NCBI RefSeq assembly: GCF_000145035.1
Contig: NC_014387.1
Span: 1,434,276-1,498,275, forward strand
From: Butyrivibrio proteoclasticus B316
GTDB lineage: Bacteria; Bacillota; Clostridia; Lachnospirales; Lachnospiraceae
DNA: 64,000 nucleotides
Reading direction: 5' to 3'
Each line of letters opens with the position of its first letter. Positions within the stretch are counted from its first letter, which is position 1. The notes under the pieces are model-generated. The model ran no database searches, was not told where the DNA came from, and worked only from the letters and a program-made list of their open reading frames with translations. Shown here one piece after another: positions 56,401 through 64,000 of this stretch. The position numbers and the translations under genes are program-made.

Positions 56401-59400
56401 GTGCACAAGTCCTGAGGAAGGACAGGAAGAGCTTCAGAATACTATTTCTCTTGCATGGGATGAGAGTCCTGCAGAAGAGAATGTTATCAAGTACATTGTT
56501 TATCGTTCTGCTAAGGCAGAGAGCGACAAGGGATTTAAGGAGTTTGTTAAGGTTGGAGAGTCAACTACTGCATCCTTTACAGACGAAGATCCTGAAATTG
56601 CAACTAATGTACATTATTATTACAAGGTCGCTGCAATGAACGCAGGCGGAATCGGTGAAATGTCAGAAGCTATCATGACACCTATAGCTGGTTCACTTGT
56701 AGCAGGCGGACTTGAAACATATGCTTCTCGTGCTCTTGTAGCTATCAACCTTGCAGGCGATGCAGGTGCAGAGACTAAGGTTTCAGCTACTGACAAAGAC
56801 GGCAATCCTATTACAAGAGGAAATTACCTCTCATGGAGAAGCTTCCCTGGAGATTTCAGCGGAAAAGAACTTACAACAACATTTAACGTTTATAGAAATG
56901 GTACATGTATTGCACATGACATCAGCTCTACAAACATGATCGATGAGGGTGGTCTTCCATCAAATGTTTATACAGTAGTTGGTTCTAATGATTCAGCTCT
57001 TGGCCTTACAGCAAAGGAAACTCCTGTCTGGGCTAATCAGTATATGGAGTTTGGACTCAATAAGCCTGAAGATGAAACAATGCCTGATGGTTCAACCTGC
57101 ACATATACAGCAAATGATATGTCAGTTGGAGATCTTGATGGTGATGGTGAACTTGAACTTATCGTTAAGTGGTATCCAAGCAATGCCAAGGATAATTCAG
57201 GTTCAGGCTACACCGGAAAAACTTTCCTTGATGGATATGACGTAGATTTCTCAACCGGAGCAGTTAACCAGCTTTGGAGAATTGACCTTGGTGTCAATAT
57301 TCGTTCCGGCGCGCATTATACTCAGTTCCAGGTTTGGGATTATGATGCTGATGGTATCGCAGAGATTGCTATTAAGACAGCAGATGGTACTACAACTTAT
57401 AAAAATGAGAACGGAAGTCTTGTAGAAACAGGATATGTTGGTGCCTGCAACAGCGATGCACTTCCTACAGATACTATAAGTCCTAAATATGACTATAGAA
57501 ATTCTGGCGGTTATGTACTTGATGGACCTGAGTACTTCTCAATGTTCAAGGGAAATACCGGTGAACTTATTGATACAACAAATTATATTCCTGCAAGAGG
57601 AAGCGTTTCTGCATGGGGAGATGGATATGGTAACCGTGTAGACAGATTCCTTTCTGGTACAGCTTATCTTAATGGAACAACTCCTTTCGCAGTATTTGCA
57701 AGAGGTTATTACACAAGAACAACACTCACAGCATATTACCTCACCAAGACTACAGATGATGAAGGCAATGAAGTTGAGCAGATTGGTGTATATTGGAAAT
57801 TTGATACAGATAATATTTCAAGTGATGTTGAGCTTACAGCTCAGGGCAACCATGGACTTTCCATCAATGATGTAGATGGAGATGGCAAGGACGAGATCAT
57901 TTATGGTTCACTTACAATTGATAACGATGGATCAGTTCTTTATTCAACACAGCTTGGTCATGGCGATGCAATGCATGTAAGTGACTGGATTCCAAGTAAT
58001 CCGGGACTTGAGGTTATGGATGTTCACGAGCATGATAATGTTCCATATCATGTAGAAATTCATGATGCTGAGACAGGTGAGATCCTTACAGGTTACTACA
58101 CAGGTAAAGACACAGGACGTGGAATGGCAGCTGATATTGATCCTACAGCGGAAGGTGCTGAGTATTGGTCAATAGCTAATCCAAATTACAAGGGCAATGA
58201 TGAGCCTGCATGGAATTCCAGAAATGCTGATGTATTCAGCTCACTTTCCGGAAGAGTAGGCAAGTCAGATTCTGATTATACATCAATGATAGCTCTGTCA
58301 GATGGCGCAACTCCTGCAGTTAACTTCTCTATGTTCTGGGATGGAGATCTTCTTGCAGATATGCAGGATCACACCTTTAACCAGGCTGCATATGTGCCTC
58401 TTACAACAACTATTGAGAAATGGGATTATGAGAATCAGAAGTCAGTTACTCTATTTGAATCCTCACAGGTTCTTACAAGTAACGGAACAAAGGGAAATCT
58501 TGGCCTTGTAGCAGATATCCTTGGTGACTACAGAGAAGAGATAATTGCAAGATGCGCTGCTGACGACAGCAGAATTAGAATTTACTCAACAACAATTCAG
58601 ACAGATTATGTAGTTCCTTGCTCACTTACAGACCTTGCTTACAGAGAAGGCGTAGCATGGCAGAACGTTGGCTACAACCAGCCTGCACATACAAGTTACC
58701 TCATTTCTGAAGGCCTTGTAACATCTAAGGTATCAGAAAAAGCTGTAGATTCTACAAGCGTAACAATTGGCTTTACTCCTGCAAATGATGGTGTATATGG
58801 TCATGATGTAGAGGGCTATGTTGTTAAGAGAGCTCAGGTAACTACAGATGAAAACGGCAATCAGACTACTGGTGACTATGAAGAAGTAGCAAGACTTGAT
58901 GCAAACGGGCTTGCAGCTGAAGACGGTGGAGAGACTTCTAAGACAGAAAAGGTAATTACCGGTTACGAGGAAGCTGGTGTATATAAGAAGTTTGATTTTG
59001 GCTATAAGAGTGCAAATGCTAGTGGATTTGAGAGAATTCTTGCCGATGACTACAATGCTTCCAGAGGATTTGGCTGGGAAGTTGGCACAGGCGCAGATGT
59101 CAACTGGAATAAGGTTGGTGTAGGTATCGAGAATGCTGGCGATACTCAGACTGATATTGAGAAGGCATGCTGCGATCTTGACAGAAGAGATAGCGAGCTC
59201 AAGTTCCTTGTAGATGTTCCTGCTGGCTCTTATAAGGTTGATGTATATGCCGGAGCTGCTTATAGCAATAATGCTTATAATGGCACAACAATCATTGTAA
59301 ATGGACAGAACCTTGGTGTTGTATCACAGTCAGCTAAGGTAGCTGATATTGTTAAGACTGCAACAGTAACATTTGAAGAAGCTTCTCAGATTGAGATTGT

Positions 59401-61510
59401 TTCTTCTAACAGTGGCAATCTTGCAATCTTGAATGCTGCTGTAATAACAAGGCTTAATCCTATTTATGAAGAGGTTCCTGTTTCTGGTGATACAGATCCT
59501 TCCAAGGTATACACATATACTGACAAGACAGTTAAGGGAGGAAATACTTATTCTTATAAGGTAGCAGCTGTAGTAGATGGAAAAGTAAGCTATTCAAGTG
59601 CTCCTCTTACAGTTCAGCCTACTGTATCGATCAGCAAGCTTAATGAAGAACTTACAGAAATGGAGCTTGTTCAGGATACTCCTCTTGCTGATGGACAGAC
59701 TGTAGCAGACCTTCTTGCAGCACAGAAACAGTACATTTCTGTAACAGACTCAGAGGGAGTTGAGCAGAACGTAATTATTACATGGGATGCTGATGATGTT
59801 GATATCCATACAGTTGGAGAATACACAGCACATGCTTATATTCGTGGCTATGCTGAAAACCCTGTTGATGTTACTGTAAAGGTAGTTGCTAATGTTCCTA
59901 CAGGTTATGAAAAACTTGCAGATATCAAAGTGATTCTTGGCAATGAGGTTGTTCTTCCTTCTGTTGTCAAGGCAACATTCCTTAATGGAAGCAGCAAGGA
60001 TGTTAAGGTTACCTGGAATACAGACAAGCTCGACACAACAAAGGTTGGCGACTATACACTTAAGGGCGTTGTAGAGGGAACAGAAGATACAGTAAGCATT
60101 ACAGTTCATATTGTAAGTGACTATATTGTTTCTGTAGCAGACTCTTTTGTTGAGATTGAATATCTTAATAAGAAGTATTCTCTTCCTGAGACAGTTACTG
60201 TAACTTATGCAAGCGGCAATACTACAACAGCTGCTGTAACATGGAATGCATCTGATATAGATGTATCAAGCCTTGGATCTACTTTCAATGTAGAAGGTAC
60301 TGTTGAAGATTATGAGGGTGTTGCTAATCTCAAGGCAGTTGTAAGCTATCCTGCACTTTATAAGTTTGATCTTGGAATCAGCACTAACCGTGTTGCTGAA
60401 GGCTGGACAGGAATAACAGTTAACCCTAAGAATGGTAAGGCAACTCTTGAGTCACTTGGAAGTGCATATTCAAAAGAAAAGGGATATGGCTTTGAAAACG
60501 GCTCTGTAGCTATGCAGGGACGTACTGAGGAATTTACTTATGAAGGAACACTTCCTTGGCTGGTTTATACAGACTTTGCTCTTCCTGCAGGAGAAACATT
60601 CCTTGTAGATGTTGAAAATGGCAATTATCAGGTTGAGTTCCTTAGTAACTCTGTTTACAAGAGCTCAGTAACAGGAACAGTAGAAGATAAGAGCTTTAGC
60701 GTAAGTAATGCTGCAAACACATACGCAGTAACTTCGGTTGATGTTGAAGTTACAGACGGTCAGCTTACTATGACATTTGGCTCTAACACACCAAGACTTG
60801 GCGCGATTGTAGTTCGTAAGGCTATTACAGATGCTTCCTACTATGGACCTGTTGATGATGAGCCTACAGTACCTGTTGGTACAATCGTAAACAAATATGG
60901 TTCATACTACTATGTTCTTGAAGATGGCAGCTATTACACAGGACTTATAACAATTGATGGAGTAACATACTATTTCAAAGAAAACGGCAAGATGACAAGA
61001 GGGGCATATCTGACAACTGACGAAGGTAAGTATTACTTCGATACTGACGGTCATATGCTCAAAAACAGCTTCCTTGAAAAGTATGGATCAATCTACTACT
61101 TTGGTGATGATGGTCTGATGCTTACATCTACAATAATTGTTCCTGGCGATGGATATAAGTACTACGCTAATGCTAAGGGCCAGATAATGCATAATAATTT
61201 CGCAACTGTAGACGATAATAAGTACTACTTTGATGGCGATGGACGTATGGTAATATCTCAGTTTGTAACACAGTACGCCAAGACATATTATCTTGGAGAA
61301 GATGGATGCCTTCAGTACAAGACTATAGTAAGTGACGGTGACTACAATTACTACGTTGACGCAAGAGGCGTAATGTTAAAGAATATTCTTGTAACGTTTG
61401 AAGATGGCACCCGCTACTTTGATAATGAAGGTCATATGGTCAAGAATTGTACAATCACTTATTACTTCAAGAAATATACATTTGATGAAAATGGACTTCT
61501 TGTTAAGTAA
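53480..61510 (+). CDS. giant secreted rhamnogalacturonan acetylesterase / PL11 rhamnogalacturonan lyase
   Basis: The 2676-residue protein acts on the pectin rhamnogalacturonan I backbone at the cell surface. Order: signal peptide (1-41); acidic Ser/Glu linker (42-145); jelly-roll-like domain (about 145-345); SGNH/GDSL esterase like CE12 (350-600) with ASDST (Ser 358), NRSIGG, GHND (445-448) and DSTH (Asp 567, His 570); Fn3 (612-710); galactose-binding-like domain (711-860); two Fn3 (862-1070); PL11-type lyase (1071-1750) with GDLDGDGELELIVKW and VWDYDADGIAEIAIK; a further binding domain (1833-1990); Ig-like domains (2045-2290); another binding domain (2291-2455); and six or more choline-binding-type repeats (2470-2676, KYYFDTDGHM type) for wall attachment. 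Deacetylation and backbone cleavage are joined in one chain. Confidence 0.88.
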   Translation: MYKGSNRRSKALSKSFALGMSAMMAASTIASATSGITAFAKEDDLNPDNADVIFFDENDASSGNSGSDEAGDEKSAASEEKSVDGASTEGSSVVESSEEDSLDEALEEISLDESETVALTEDSAEEGSSLLLESKTLLASSDGVIADQGEDGFENFTEDLTVANIRFGADKDVSSKSVYDEEHGYGFSDVDYSQDAIGWSGNVYYPRVPAVSSGAGNVIDGSDYVEIASKIWTETESSGYGVYTYESTSTFDVDLYNADYKVDVTFVNPTDNAYTAALEAEDITKVTGISVAPGSSVTKSFEANLVDGNLNIKFLGTSDAKSMSDAKTTKVYVSGLKITRLATEMKGDKPTIFVASDSTVQTYDEYYYPQTGWGQVLSTYFGDFVEERECTDCGYSQSQVYETTAAIVENRSIGGRSSKSFIDEGKFDDILEDIKPGDYLLVQWGHNDATYSRPNRYVSAADFEKWIMVYVNGAIERGATPVLVTPVARYSYTTNPDGSLNSFASNFEAYRQVMLRLAAEYDIPYVDLTQRSIDVCNNFGIEGSKMLFLKLAAGEVSTGAYAGGVDDSTHLQYYGALKFAQCVAEGIVDYADGKVEGASDKLDDLAGLVVINAASEAPAKPQGLKTTSIGATSISLEWEAAEGAELYYIYRAALSEGQTIDDVDFSKADKYSVSGKTTYVDPSCGGGVTYVYAVAGFNSFGIGELSDKLQVATKTAGLRFDFNYNNSPTMEGWTGVNQNEMYTAEKGYGWITAPNNGRYRGGNGKADSSAMADDFNLGAGEFAVDLPNGKYEITVYAADLLNGTSTIKPAYSAEGISIGSIACKQSLGSCTGTVSVTDGQLNLTVEGTNQYINGLTITSLLPAPGNLAITELSFGKTTATFLLSFTKVEDAVSYRVYQKGESDKDFALVKSYTAQELIDNELDCRAMTASLGETYSYYMTCVIEDGSESSASNVVTQSMLDPSVEVPAAVKGLKCTSPEEGQEELQNTISLAWDESPAEENVIKYIVYRSAKAESDKGFKEFVKVGESTTASFTDEDPEIATNVHYYYKVAAMNAGGIGEMSEAIMTPIAGSLVAGGLETYASRALVAINLAGDAGAETKVSATDKDGNPITRGNYLSWRSFPGDFSGKELTTTFNVYRNGTCIAHDISSTNMIDEGGLPSNVYTVVGSNDSALGLTAKETPVWANQYMEFGLNKPEDETMPDGSTCTYTANDMSVGDLDGDGELELIVKWYPSNAKDNSGSGYTGKTFLDGYDVDFSTGAVNQLWRIDLGVNIRSGAHYTQFQVWDYDADGIAEIAIKTADGTTTYKNENGSLVETGYVGACNSDALPTDTISPKYDYRNSGGYVLDGPEYFSMFKGNTGELIDTTNYIPARGSVSAWGDGYGNRVDRFLSGTAYLNGTTPFAVFARGYYTRTTLTAYYLTKTTDDEGNEVEQIGVYWKFDTDNISSDVELTAQGNHGLSINDVDGDGKDEIIYGSLTIDNDGSVLYSTQLGHGDAMHVSDWIPSNPGLEVMDVHEHDNVPYHVEIHDAETGEILTGYYTGKDTGRGMAADIDPTAEGAEYWSIANPNYKGNDEPAWNSRNADVFSSLSGRVGKSDSDYTSMIALSDGATPAVNFSMFWDGDLLADMQDHTFNQAAYVPLTTTIEKWDYENQKSVTLFESSQVLTSNGTKGNLGLVADILGDYREEIIARCAADDSRIRIYSTTIQTDYVVPCSLTDLAYREGVAWQNVGYNQPAHTSYLISEGLVTSKVSEKAVDSTSVTIGFTPANDGVYGHDVEGYVVKRAQVTTDENGNQTTGDYEEVARLDANGLAAEDGGETSKTEKVITGYEEAGVYKKFDFGYKSANASGFERILADDYNASRGFGWEVGTGADVNWNKVGVGIENAGDTQTDIEKACCDLDRRDSELKFLVDVPAGSYKVDVYAGAAYSNNAYNGTTIIVNGQNLGVVSQSAKVADIVKTATVTFEEASQIEIVSSNSGNLAILNAAVITRLNPIYEEVPVSGDTDPSKVYTYTDKTVKGGNTYSYKVAAVVDGKVSYSSAPLTVQPTVSISKLNEELTEMELVQDTPLADGQTVADLLAAQKQYISVTDSEGVEQNVIITWDADDVDIHTVGEYTAHAYIRGYAENPVDVTVKVVANVPTGYEKLADIKVILGNEVVLPSVVKATFLNGSSKDVKVTWNTDKLDTTKVGDYTLKGVVEGTEDTVSITVHIVSDYIVSVADSFVEIEYLNKKYSLPETVTVTYASGNTTTAAVTWNASDIDVSSLGSTFNVEGTVEDYEGVANLKAVVSYPALYKFDLGISTNRVAEGWTGITVNPKNGKATLESLGSAYSKEKGYGFENGSVAMQGRTEEFTYEGTLPWLVYTDFALPAGETFLVDVENGNYQVEFLSNSVYKSSVTGTVEDKSFSVSNAANTYAVTSVDVEVTDGQLTMTFGSNTPRLGAIVVRKAITDASYYGPVDDEPTVPVGTIVNKYGSYYYVLEDGSYYTGLITIDGVTYYFKENGKMTRGAYLTTDEGKYYFDTDGHMLKNSFLEKYGSIYYFGDDGLMLTSTIIVPGDGYKYYANAKGQIMHNNFATVDDNKYYFDGDGRMVISQFVTQYAKTYYLGEDGCLQYKTIVSDGDYNYYVDARGVMLKNILVTFEDGTRYFDNEGHMVKNCTITYYFKKYTFDENGLLVK

Positions 61511-61543
61511 AGATAATTAATCAAAAATTAATAAAAAAGAAAG

Positions 61544-61575
61544 TCCCTGTGCAGAAATGCACGGGGATTTTTTTG
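61544..61575 (+). terminator. terminator after the rhamnogalacturonan enzyme
   Basis: TCCCTGTGCA GAAA TGCACGGGGA forms a 10-base-pair stem with one G-U pair, followed by TTTTTTT. Confidence 0.9.
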
Positions 61576-61646
61576 TATAATAATATACGATAATTTGTAT
61601 ATGTTTTTTTATTATCTCGACATTGTGCTTTCCAGGAGGGATGAAT

Positions 61647-63368
61647 ATGAAGCCTAAGGCATATAATGGTAAATTAGTTCAAAAGCTCATTTTTGCGGCA
61701 GTTGCAGCTATTATAGGCATTGCAGTAGTGTTAACTGTCATAAGTGGGATTAACATCACTAACACCTATAATGATATGGTTCGCGAAGAACTCAGGGTTG
61801 CTGCAGAGCAGCTTCAAAGTGAAATGACTTATGTCTGGGATGGAGATTGGGCATACGACAATGAAGTTCTTACCAAAGGCGACGTAGAAGTTCATGATGA
61901 ATATGAAGAGATAATCGATGAGCTAAAGGATTATACAGGACTTGAGTATTCTGTTTTCTATGGAAAAGAAAGAGTTCTTACCACTATTGTTGAAGATGGC
62001 AAAAGGATAGTAGGCTTCAATGCATCTGACGGCGTTATCAATCAGGTGCTTAACCAAAAGAACGAAATGTATACTCCAAATGCATCCCCTGCCGGAGCTT
62101 CTCAAAAGTATTATTGCTATTATTGTCCTCTTTTACAGGATGATGGGACAGTCGCGGGAATGGTTTTTGCAGGCAGAGGAAGAGATGATGTTATTGGAAA
62201 AATTTCAGCTGTCATTGCAACGATGGCTGTGATTTCTGTAATCCTTGCTGTTATTCTTTCTGTTATCGGAATCGTCATTGCTAATACTGTATCTGTCAAG
62301 ATGAGAGCTATAGCAGATGAATATGGATTACTGGCGCAAGGAGAGCTTAAACTGAATATAGATGAATCATATCTTAAGCGTAATGACGAAATTGGTCTCC
62401 TGGCTGATGGAGCTAAGACACTTATGGATAAACTTGGTTCTGTGATCAGAGATACTATGAGAATGTCTAATGACCTTAAGGCTTCAGGAGCGGAGCTTTT
62501 TGACTCTGCATCGCAGGCTTCGTCAGCATCAAGTCAGGTCAGTGAGGCAGTCGATGAGATTTCCAGAGGAGCTGTTAACCAGGCGGAAAGCGTTGAAACA
62601 GCAGCCGGTAATACACAGGATATTGGAAGAGATATTGATGAAGTGGCAGATAATGTCAAGCAGCTCAATTCTTTTGCAGGAGAAATGAAAACTTCCTGTG
62701 AAGCAGCTATGGAAGCTCTTGATAAACTGATAGAGCAAAGTAAAGATGTTCAGGCGTCTGTTCGTGATATTGGAGATACCATTAATTCGACGAATGAATC
62801 AGCCAAAGAGATTTCTAAATTTTCACAGGCTATTACTGAAATTGCGTCACAGACAAATCTTTTATCACTTAATGCCAGCATAGAGGCTGCAAGAGCCGGA
62901 GATGCCGGAAAGGGATTTGCGGTTGTTGCAACAGAAATAGGACAGCTTGCTGTTCAGAGTAGTAACAGCGCAGAAGAAATCAAGAAAATTGTAGAACAAC
63001 TCCTGGCGGATTCTGAAGCATCAGTTGAAGTAATGCAGAGGCTTAATTCCAGCTTTGATCAACAGTCCCAGCAGCTTGACGATACTCAGACCAATATGCG
63101 CAGCATGGCTGATAATGTTGATAATGTATCAAGCAGTACAGACAGCATTGCCGGTTATGTTGAAAACCTTAACACTGCCAAGGATAAACTTGTAGAGATT
63201 ATTTCTGATCTTTCTGCTATTTCAGAAGAAAATGCAGCTTCAACGGAAGAGACAAATGCTTCAATGCAGGAACTTAATGCAACATTCTCACTGATCACAG
63301 AATCTGCTAATAAGCTTCAAAAACTTGCAGAGGATATGACAGAAACAATTAGTTTCTTTAAGCCTTAA
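61647..63368 (+). CDS. methyl-accepting chemotaxis protein
   Basis: The 573-residue receptor has a membrane helix (about 12-36), an extracytoplasmic single-Cache-type sensor (about 40-185), a second membrane helix (185-210), HAMP (about 210-265) and a signalling domain. The signalling tip reads [20 protein letters not shown]. It signals to CheA/CheW, which are not in the window. The start at 61647 is 6 bases after CAGGAGGG; the ATG at 61641 is too close. Its position after the pectin enzyme suggests, but does not prove, sensing of plant-derived compounds. Confidence 0.92.
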   Translation: MKPKAYNGKLVQKLIFAAVAAIIGIAVVLTVISGINITNTYNDMVREELRVAAEQLQSEMTYVWDGDWAYDNEVLTKGDVEVHDEYEEIIDELKDYTGLEYSVFYGKERVLTTIVEDGKRIVGFNASDGVINQVLNQKNEMYTPNASPAGASQKYYCYYCPLLQDDGTVAGMVFAGRGRDDVIGKISAVIATMAVISVILAVILSVIGIVIANTVSVKMRAIADEYGLLAQGELKLNIDESYLKRNDEIGLLADGAKTLMDKLGSVIRDTMRMSNDLKASGAELFDSASQASSASSQVSEAVDEISRGAVNQAESVETAAGNTQDIGRDIDEVADNVKQLNSFAGEMKTSCEAAMEALDKLIEQSKDVQASVRDIGDTINSTNESAKEISKFSQAITEIASQTNLLSLNASIEAARAGDAGKGFAVVATEIGQLAVQSSNSAEEIKKIVEQLLADSEASVEVMQRLNSSFDQQSQQLDDTQTNMRSMADNVDNVSSSTDSIAGYVENLNTAKDKLVEIISDLSAISEENAASTEETNASMQELNATFSLITESANKLQKLAEDMTETISFFKP

Positions 63369-63394
63369 GTTTTACTGCTTCAAAAGCGTTTCAA

Positions 63395-63436
63395 ACAGCC
63401 CTTGGATAGCCTAAAAATGGCATGTCCATGGGCTGT
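63395..63436 (+). terminator. weak terminator after the chemoreceptor gene
   Basis: ACAGCCCTTGGA and TCCATGGGCTGT pair with one bulge around an 18-base loop. The following bases (AATTCAATTG) are only partly T rich. Confidence 0.45.
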
Positions 63437-63443
63437 AATTCAA

Positions 63444-63472
63444 TTGACATTTATTTAACGGATGGATATAAT
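63444..63472 (+). promoter_or_regulatory. consensus sigma-A promoter for rex
   Basis: TTGACA (63444-63449), 17 bases, TATAAT (63467-63472): a perfect match at both boxes with ideal spacing, 80 bases upstream of the rex start. Confidence 0.9.
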
Positions 63473-63477
63473 TATAA

Positions 63478-63495
63478 TTGAGAATTTATTAACAA
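63478..63495 (+). promoter_or_regulatory. probable Rex operator
   Basis: TTGAGAATTTATTAACAA matches the Rex consensus TTGTTAANNNNTTAACAA at 12 of 14 defined positions. It lies at the predicted transcription start of rex, so NADH-sensitive autoregulation is likely. Confidence 0.7.
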
Positions 63496-63552
63496 TTAGA
63501 AATGAAAAAAATTATTATAAAGCGTTAATGATGCGCAAGATTGGAGCTTTTG

Positions 63553-64000
63553 ATGGCAGATAAAGAGATTTCTCAGGCAGTAATAGGGAGACTTCCTCGC
63601 TATTTTAGATATTTGGGGGACCTTAAGGAAAAGGGTGTTGAGAGAATTTCTTCTCAGGAACTCTCAGATATTATGAAGGTGACAGCTTCTCAGATCAGAC
63701 AGGATTTTAATAATTTTGGCGGATTTGGTCAGCAGGGATACGGATATAATGTCAATTACCTGTATGATGAAATCAGTAAGATACTTGGAATTGACAAGCA
63801 GCACAGCCTTGTAATTATCGGTGCAGGACATCTTGGCAAGGCTATTGCCGGATATACTAATTTTACCAGAAGAGGATTTGTATTTAAGGGAGCTTTTGAC
63901 TGCAATCCTGAACTTTATGGAACCAAGATCAGAGATGTTGAAGTGCGCCCTGTAGATGAGATGGAAGATTTTGTCAGGAAGAATCAGATTGAGATAGCAG
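63553..64000 (+). CDS. rex: redox-sensing transcriptional repressor Rex (5' part, cut by window end)
   Basis: The visible 149 residues hold the N-terminal winged helix (QAVIGRLPRYFRYL, then VTASQIRQDFNNFGGFGQQGYGYNV) and the beginning of the Rossmann NADH domain (VIIGAGHLGKAIAGY). Rex represses fermentation and NADH-oxidation genes when NADH/NAD+ is low. Full-length homologues have about 210 residues, so roughly 60 are missing beyond base 64000. TTGGAG lies before the ATG. Confidence 0.96.
   Translation, partial: MADKEISQAVIGRLPRYFRYLGDLKEKGVERISSQELSDIMKVTASQIRQDFNNFGGFGQQGYGYNVNYLYDEISKILGIDKQHSLVIIGAGHLGKAIAGYTNFTRRGFVFKGAFDCNPELYGTKIRDVEVRPVDEMEDFVRKNQIEIA

Overview
The window looks like a chromosomal segment of a low-to-moderate GC Firmicute of the family Lachnospiraceae, most likely Butyrivibrio or a close relative. 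This is judged from family content and style: strong AAGGAGG ribosome-binding sites, a CIRCE-controlled groESL, a Rex gene, YesM/AraC-type sugar two-component systems, a NifU-like/GGGtGRT gene pair, and a very large secreted pectin-degrading enzyme with choline-binding-type repeats. No rRNA, tRNA, CRISPR array or phage module is visible. The only mobile element recognised is one IS1182-family insertion sequence.

Layout. 1-1480: a small unknown protein (possibly cut by the window edge) and a membrane acyltransferase. 1527-6144: a B12-dependent methionine synthase lacking the reactivation domain, then acetolactate synthase large and small subunits, closed by a hairpin. 6245-15729: a sugar-sensing and uptake locus, with a membrane-anchored sugar-binding protein, a YesM-type histidine kinase, an AraC-type response regulator and a sugar-binding lipoprotein, followed by a ChvE/MmsA/MmsB-type monosaccharide ABC transporter. 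15949-20013: an EAL phosphodiesterase, an unknown protein and a DUF2974/Mbeg1-like hydrolase. 20228-21962: the NifU-like/GGGtGRT pair with codon use typical of very highly expressed genes. 21985-24087: the IS1182 element, with an unusually long structured leader. 24096-26930 (minus strand): two tandem GAF-GGDEF paralogues, one apparently active and one degenerate.

27302-33296: an NfeD/SPFH membrane pair, a heterodimeric ABC exporter and a metallophosphoesterase. 33297-33581: a cluster of structured repeats. 33582-37094: a small unknown protein on the minus strand, a SIMPL-domain protein and groES-groEL. 37264-43651: an MMPL/RND transporter coupled to a 1301-residue GLUG-repeat surface protein. 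43799-52118: a polyamine operon (arginine decarboxylase, SpeE-like aminopropyltransferase, carboxyspermidine dehydrogenase, carboxyspermidine decarboxylase, agmatine deiminase, N-carbamoylputrescine amidase, unknown membrane protein). Then hslO (minus strand), a 2676-residue rhamnogalacturonan acetylesterase/lyase surface enzyme, a chemotaxis receptor, and the 5' part of rex, which has a consensus promoter and a likely Rex operator.

How the genes fit together. The sugar sensor and transporter, the pectin-backbone enzyme and the chemoreceptor suit a motile or surface-attached plant-polysaccharide degrader. Three c-di-GMP-related genes (one EAL, two GGDEF) lie within 11 kb. The polyamine operon contains every step from arginine to spermidine by the carboxyspermidine route, plus an extra SpeE without SpeD. 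The most novel non-coding signals are two families of structured elements in which loops are conserved while stems differ but stay paired. One family has a copy in the IS leader and a copy at 33.3 kb; the other has copies at 33.5 kb and 46.2 kb.
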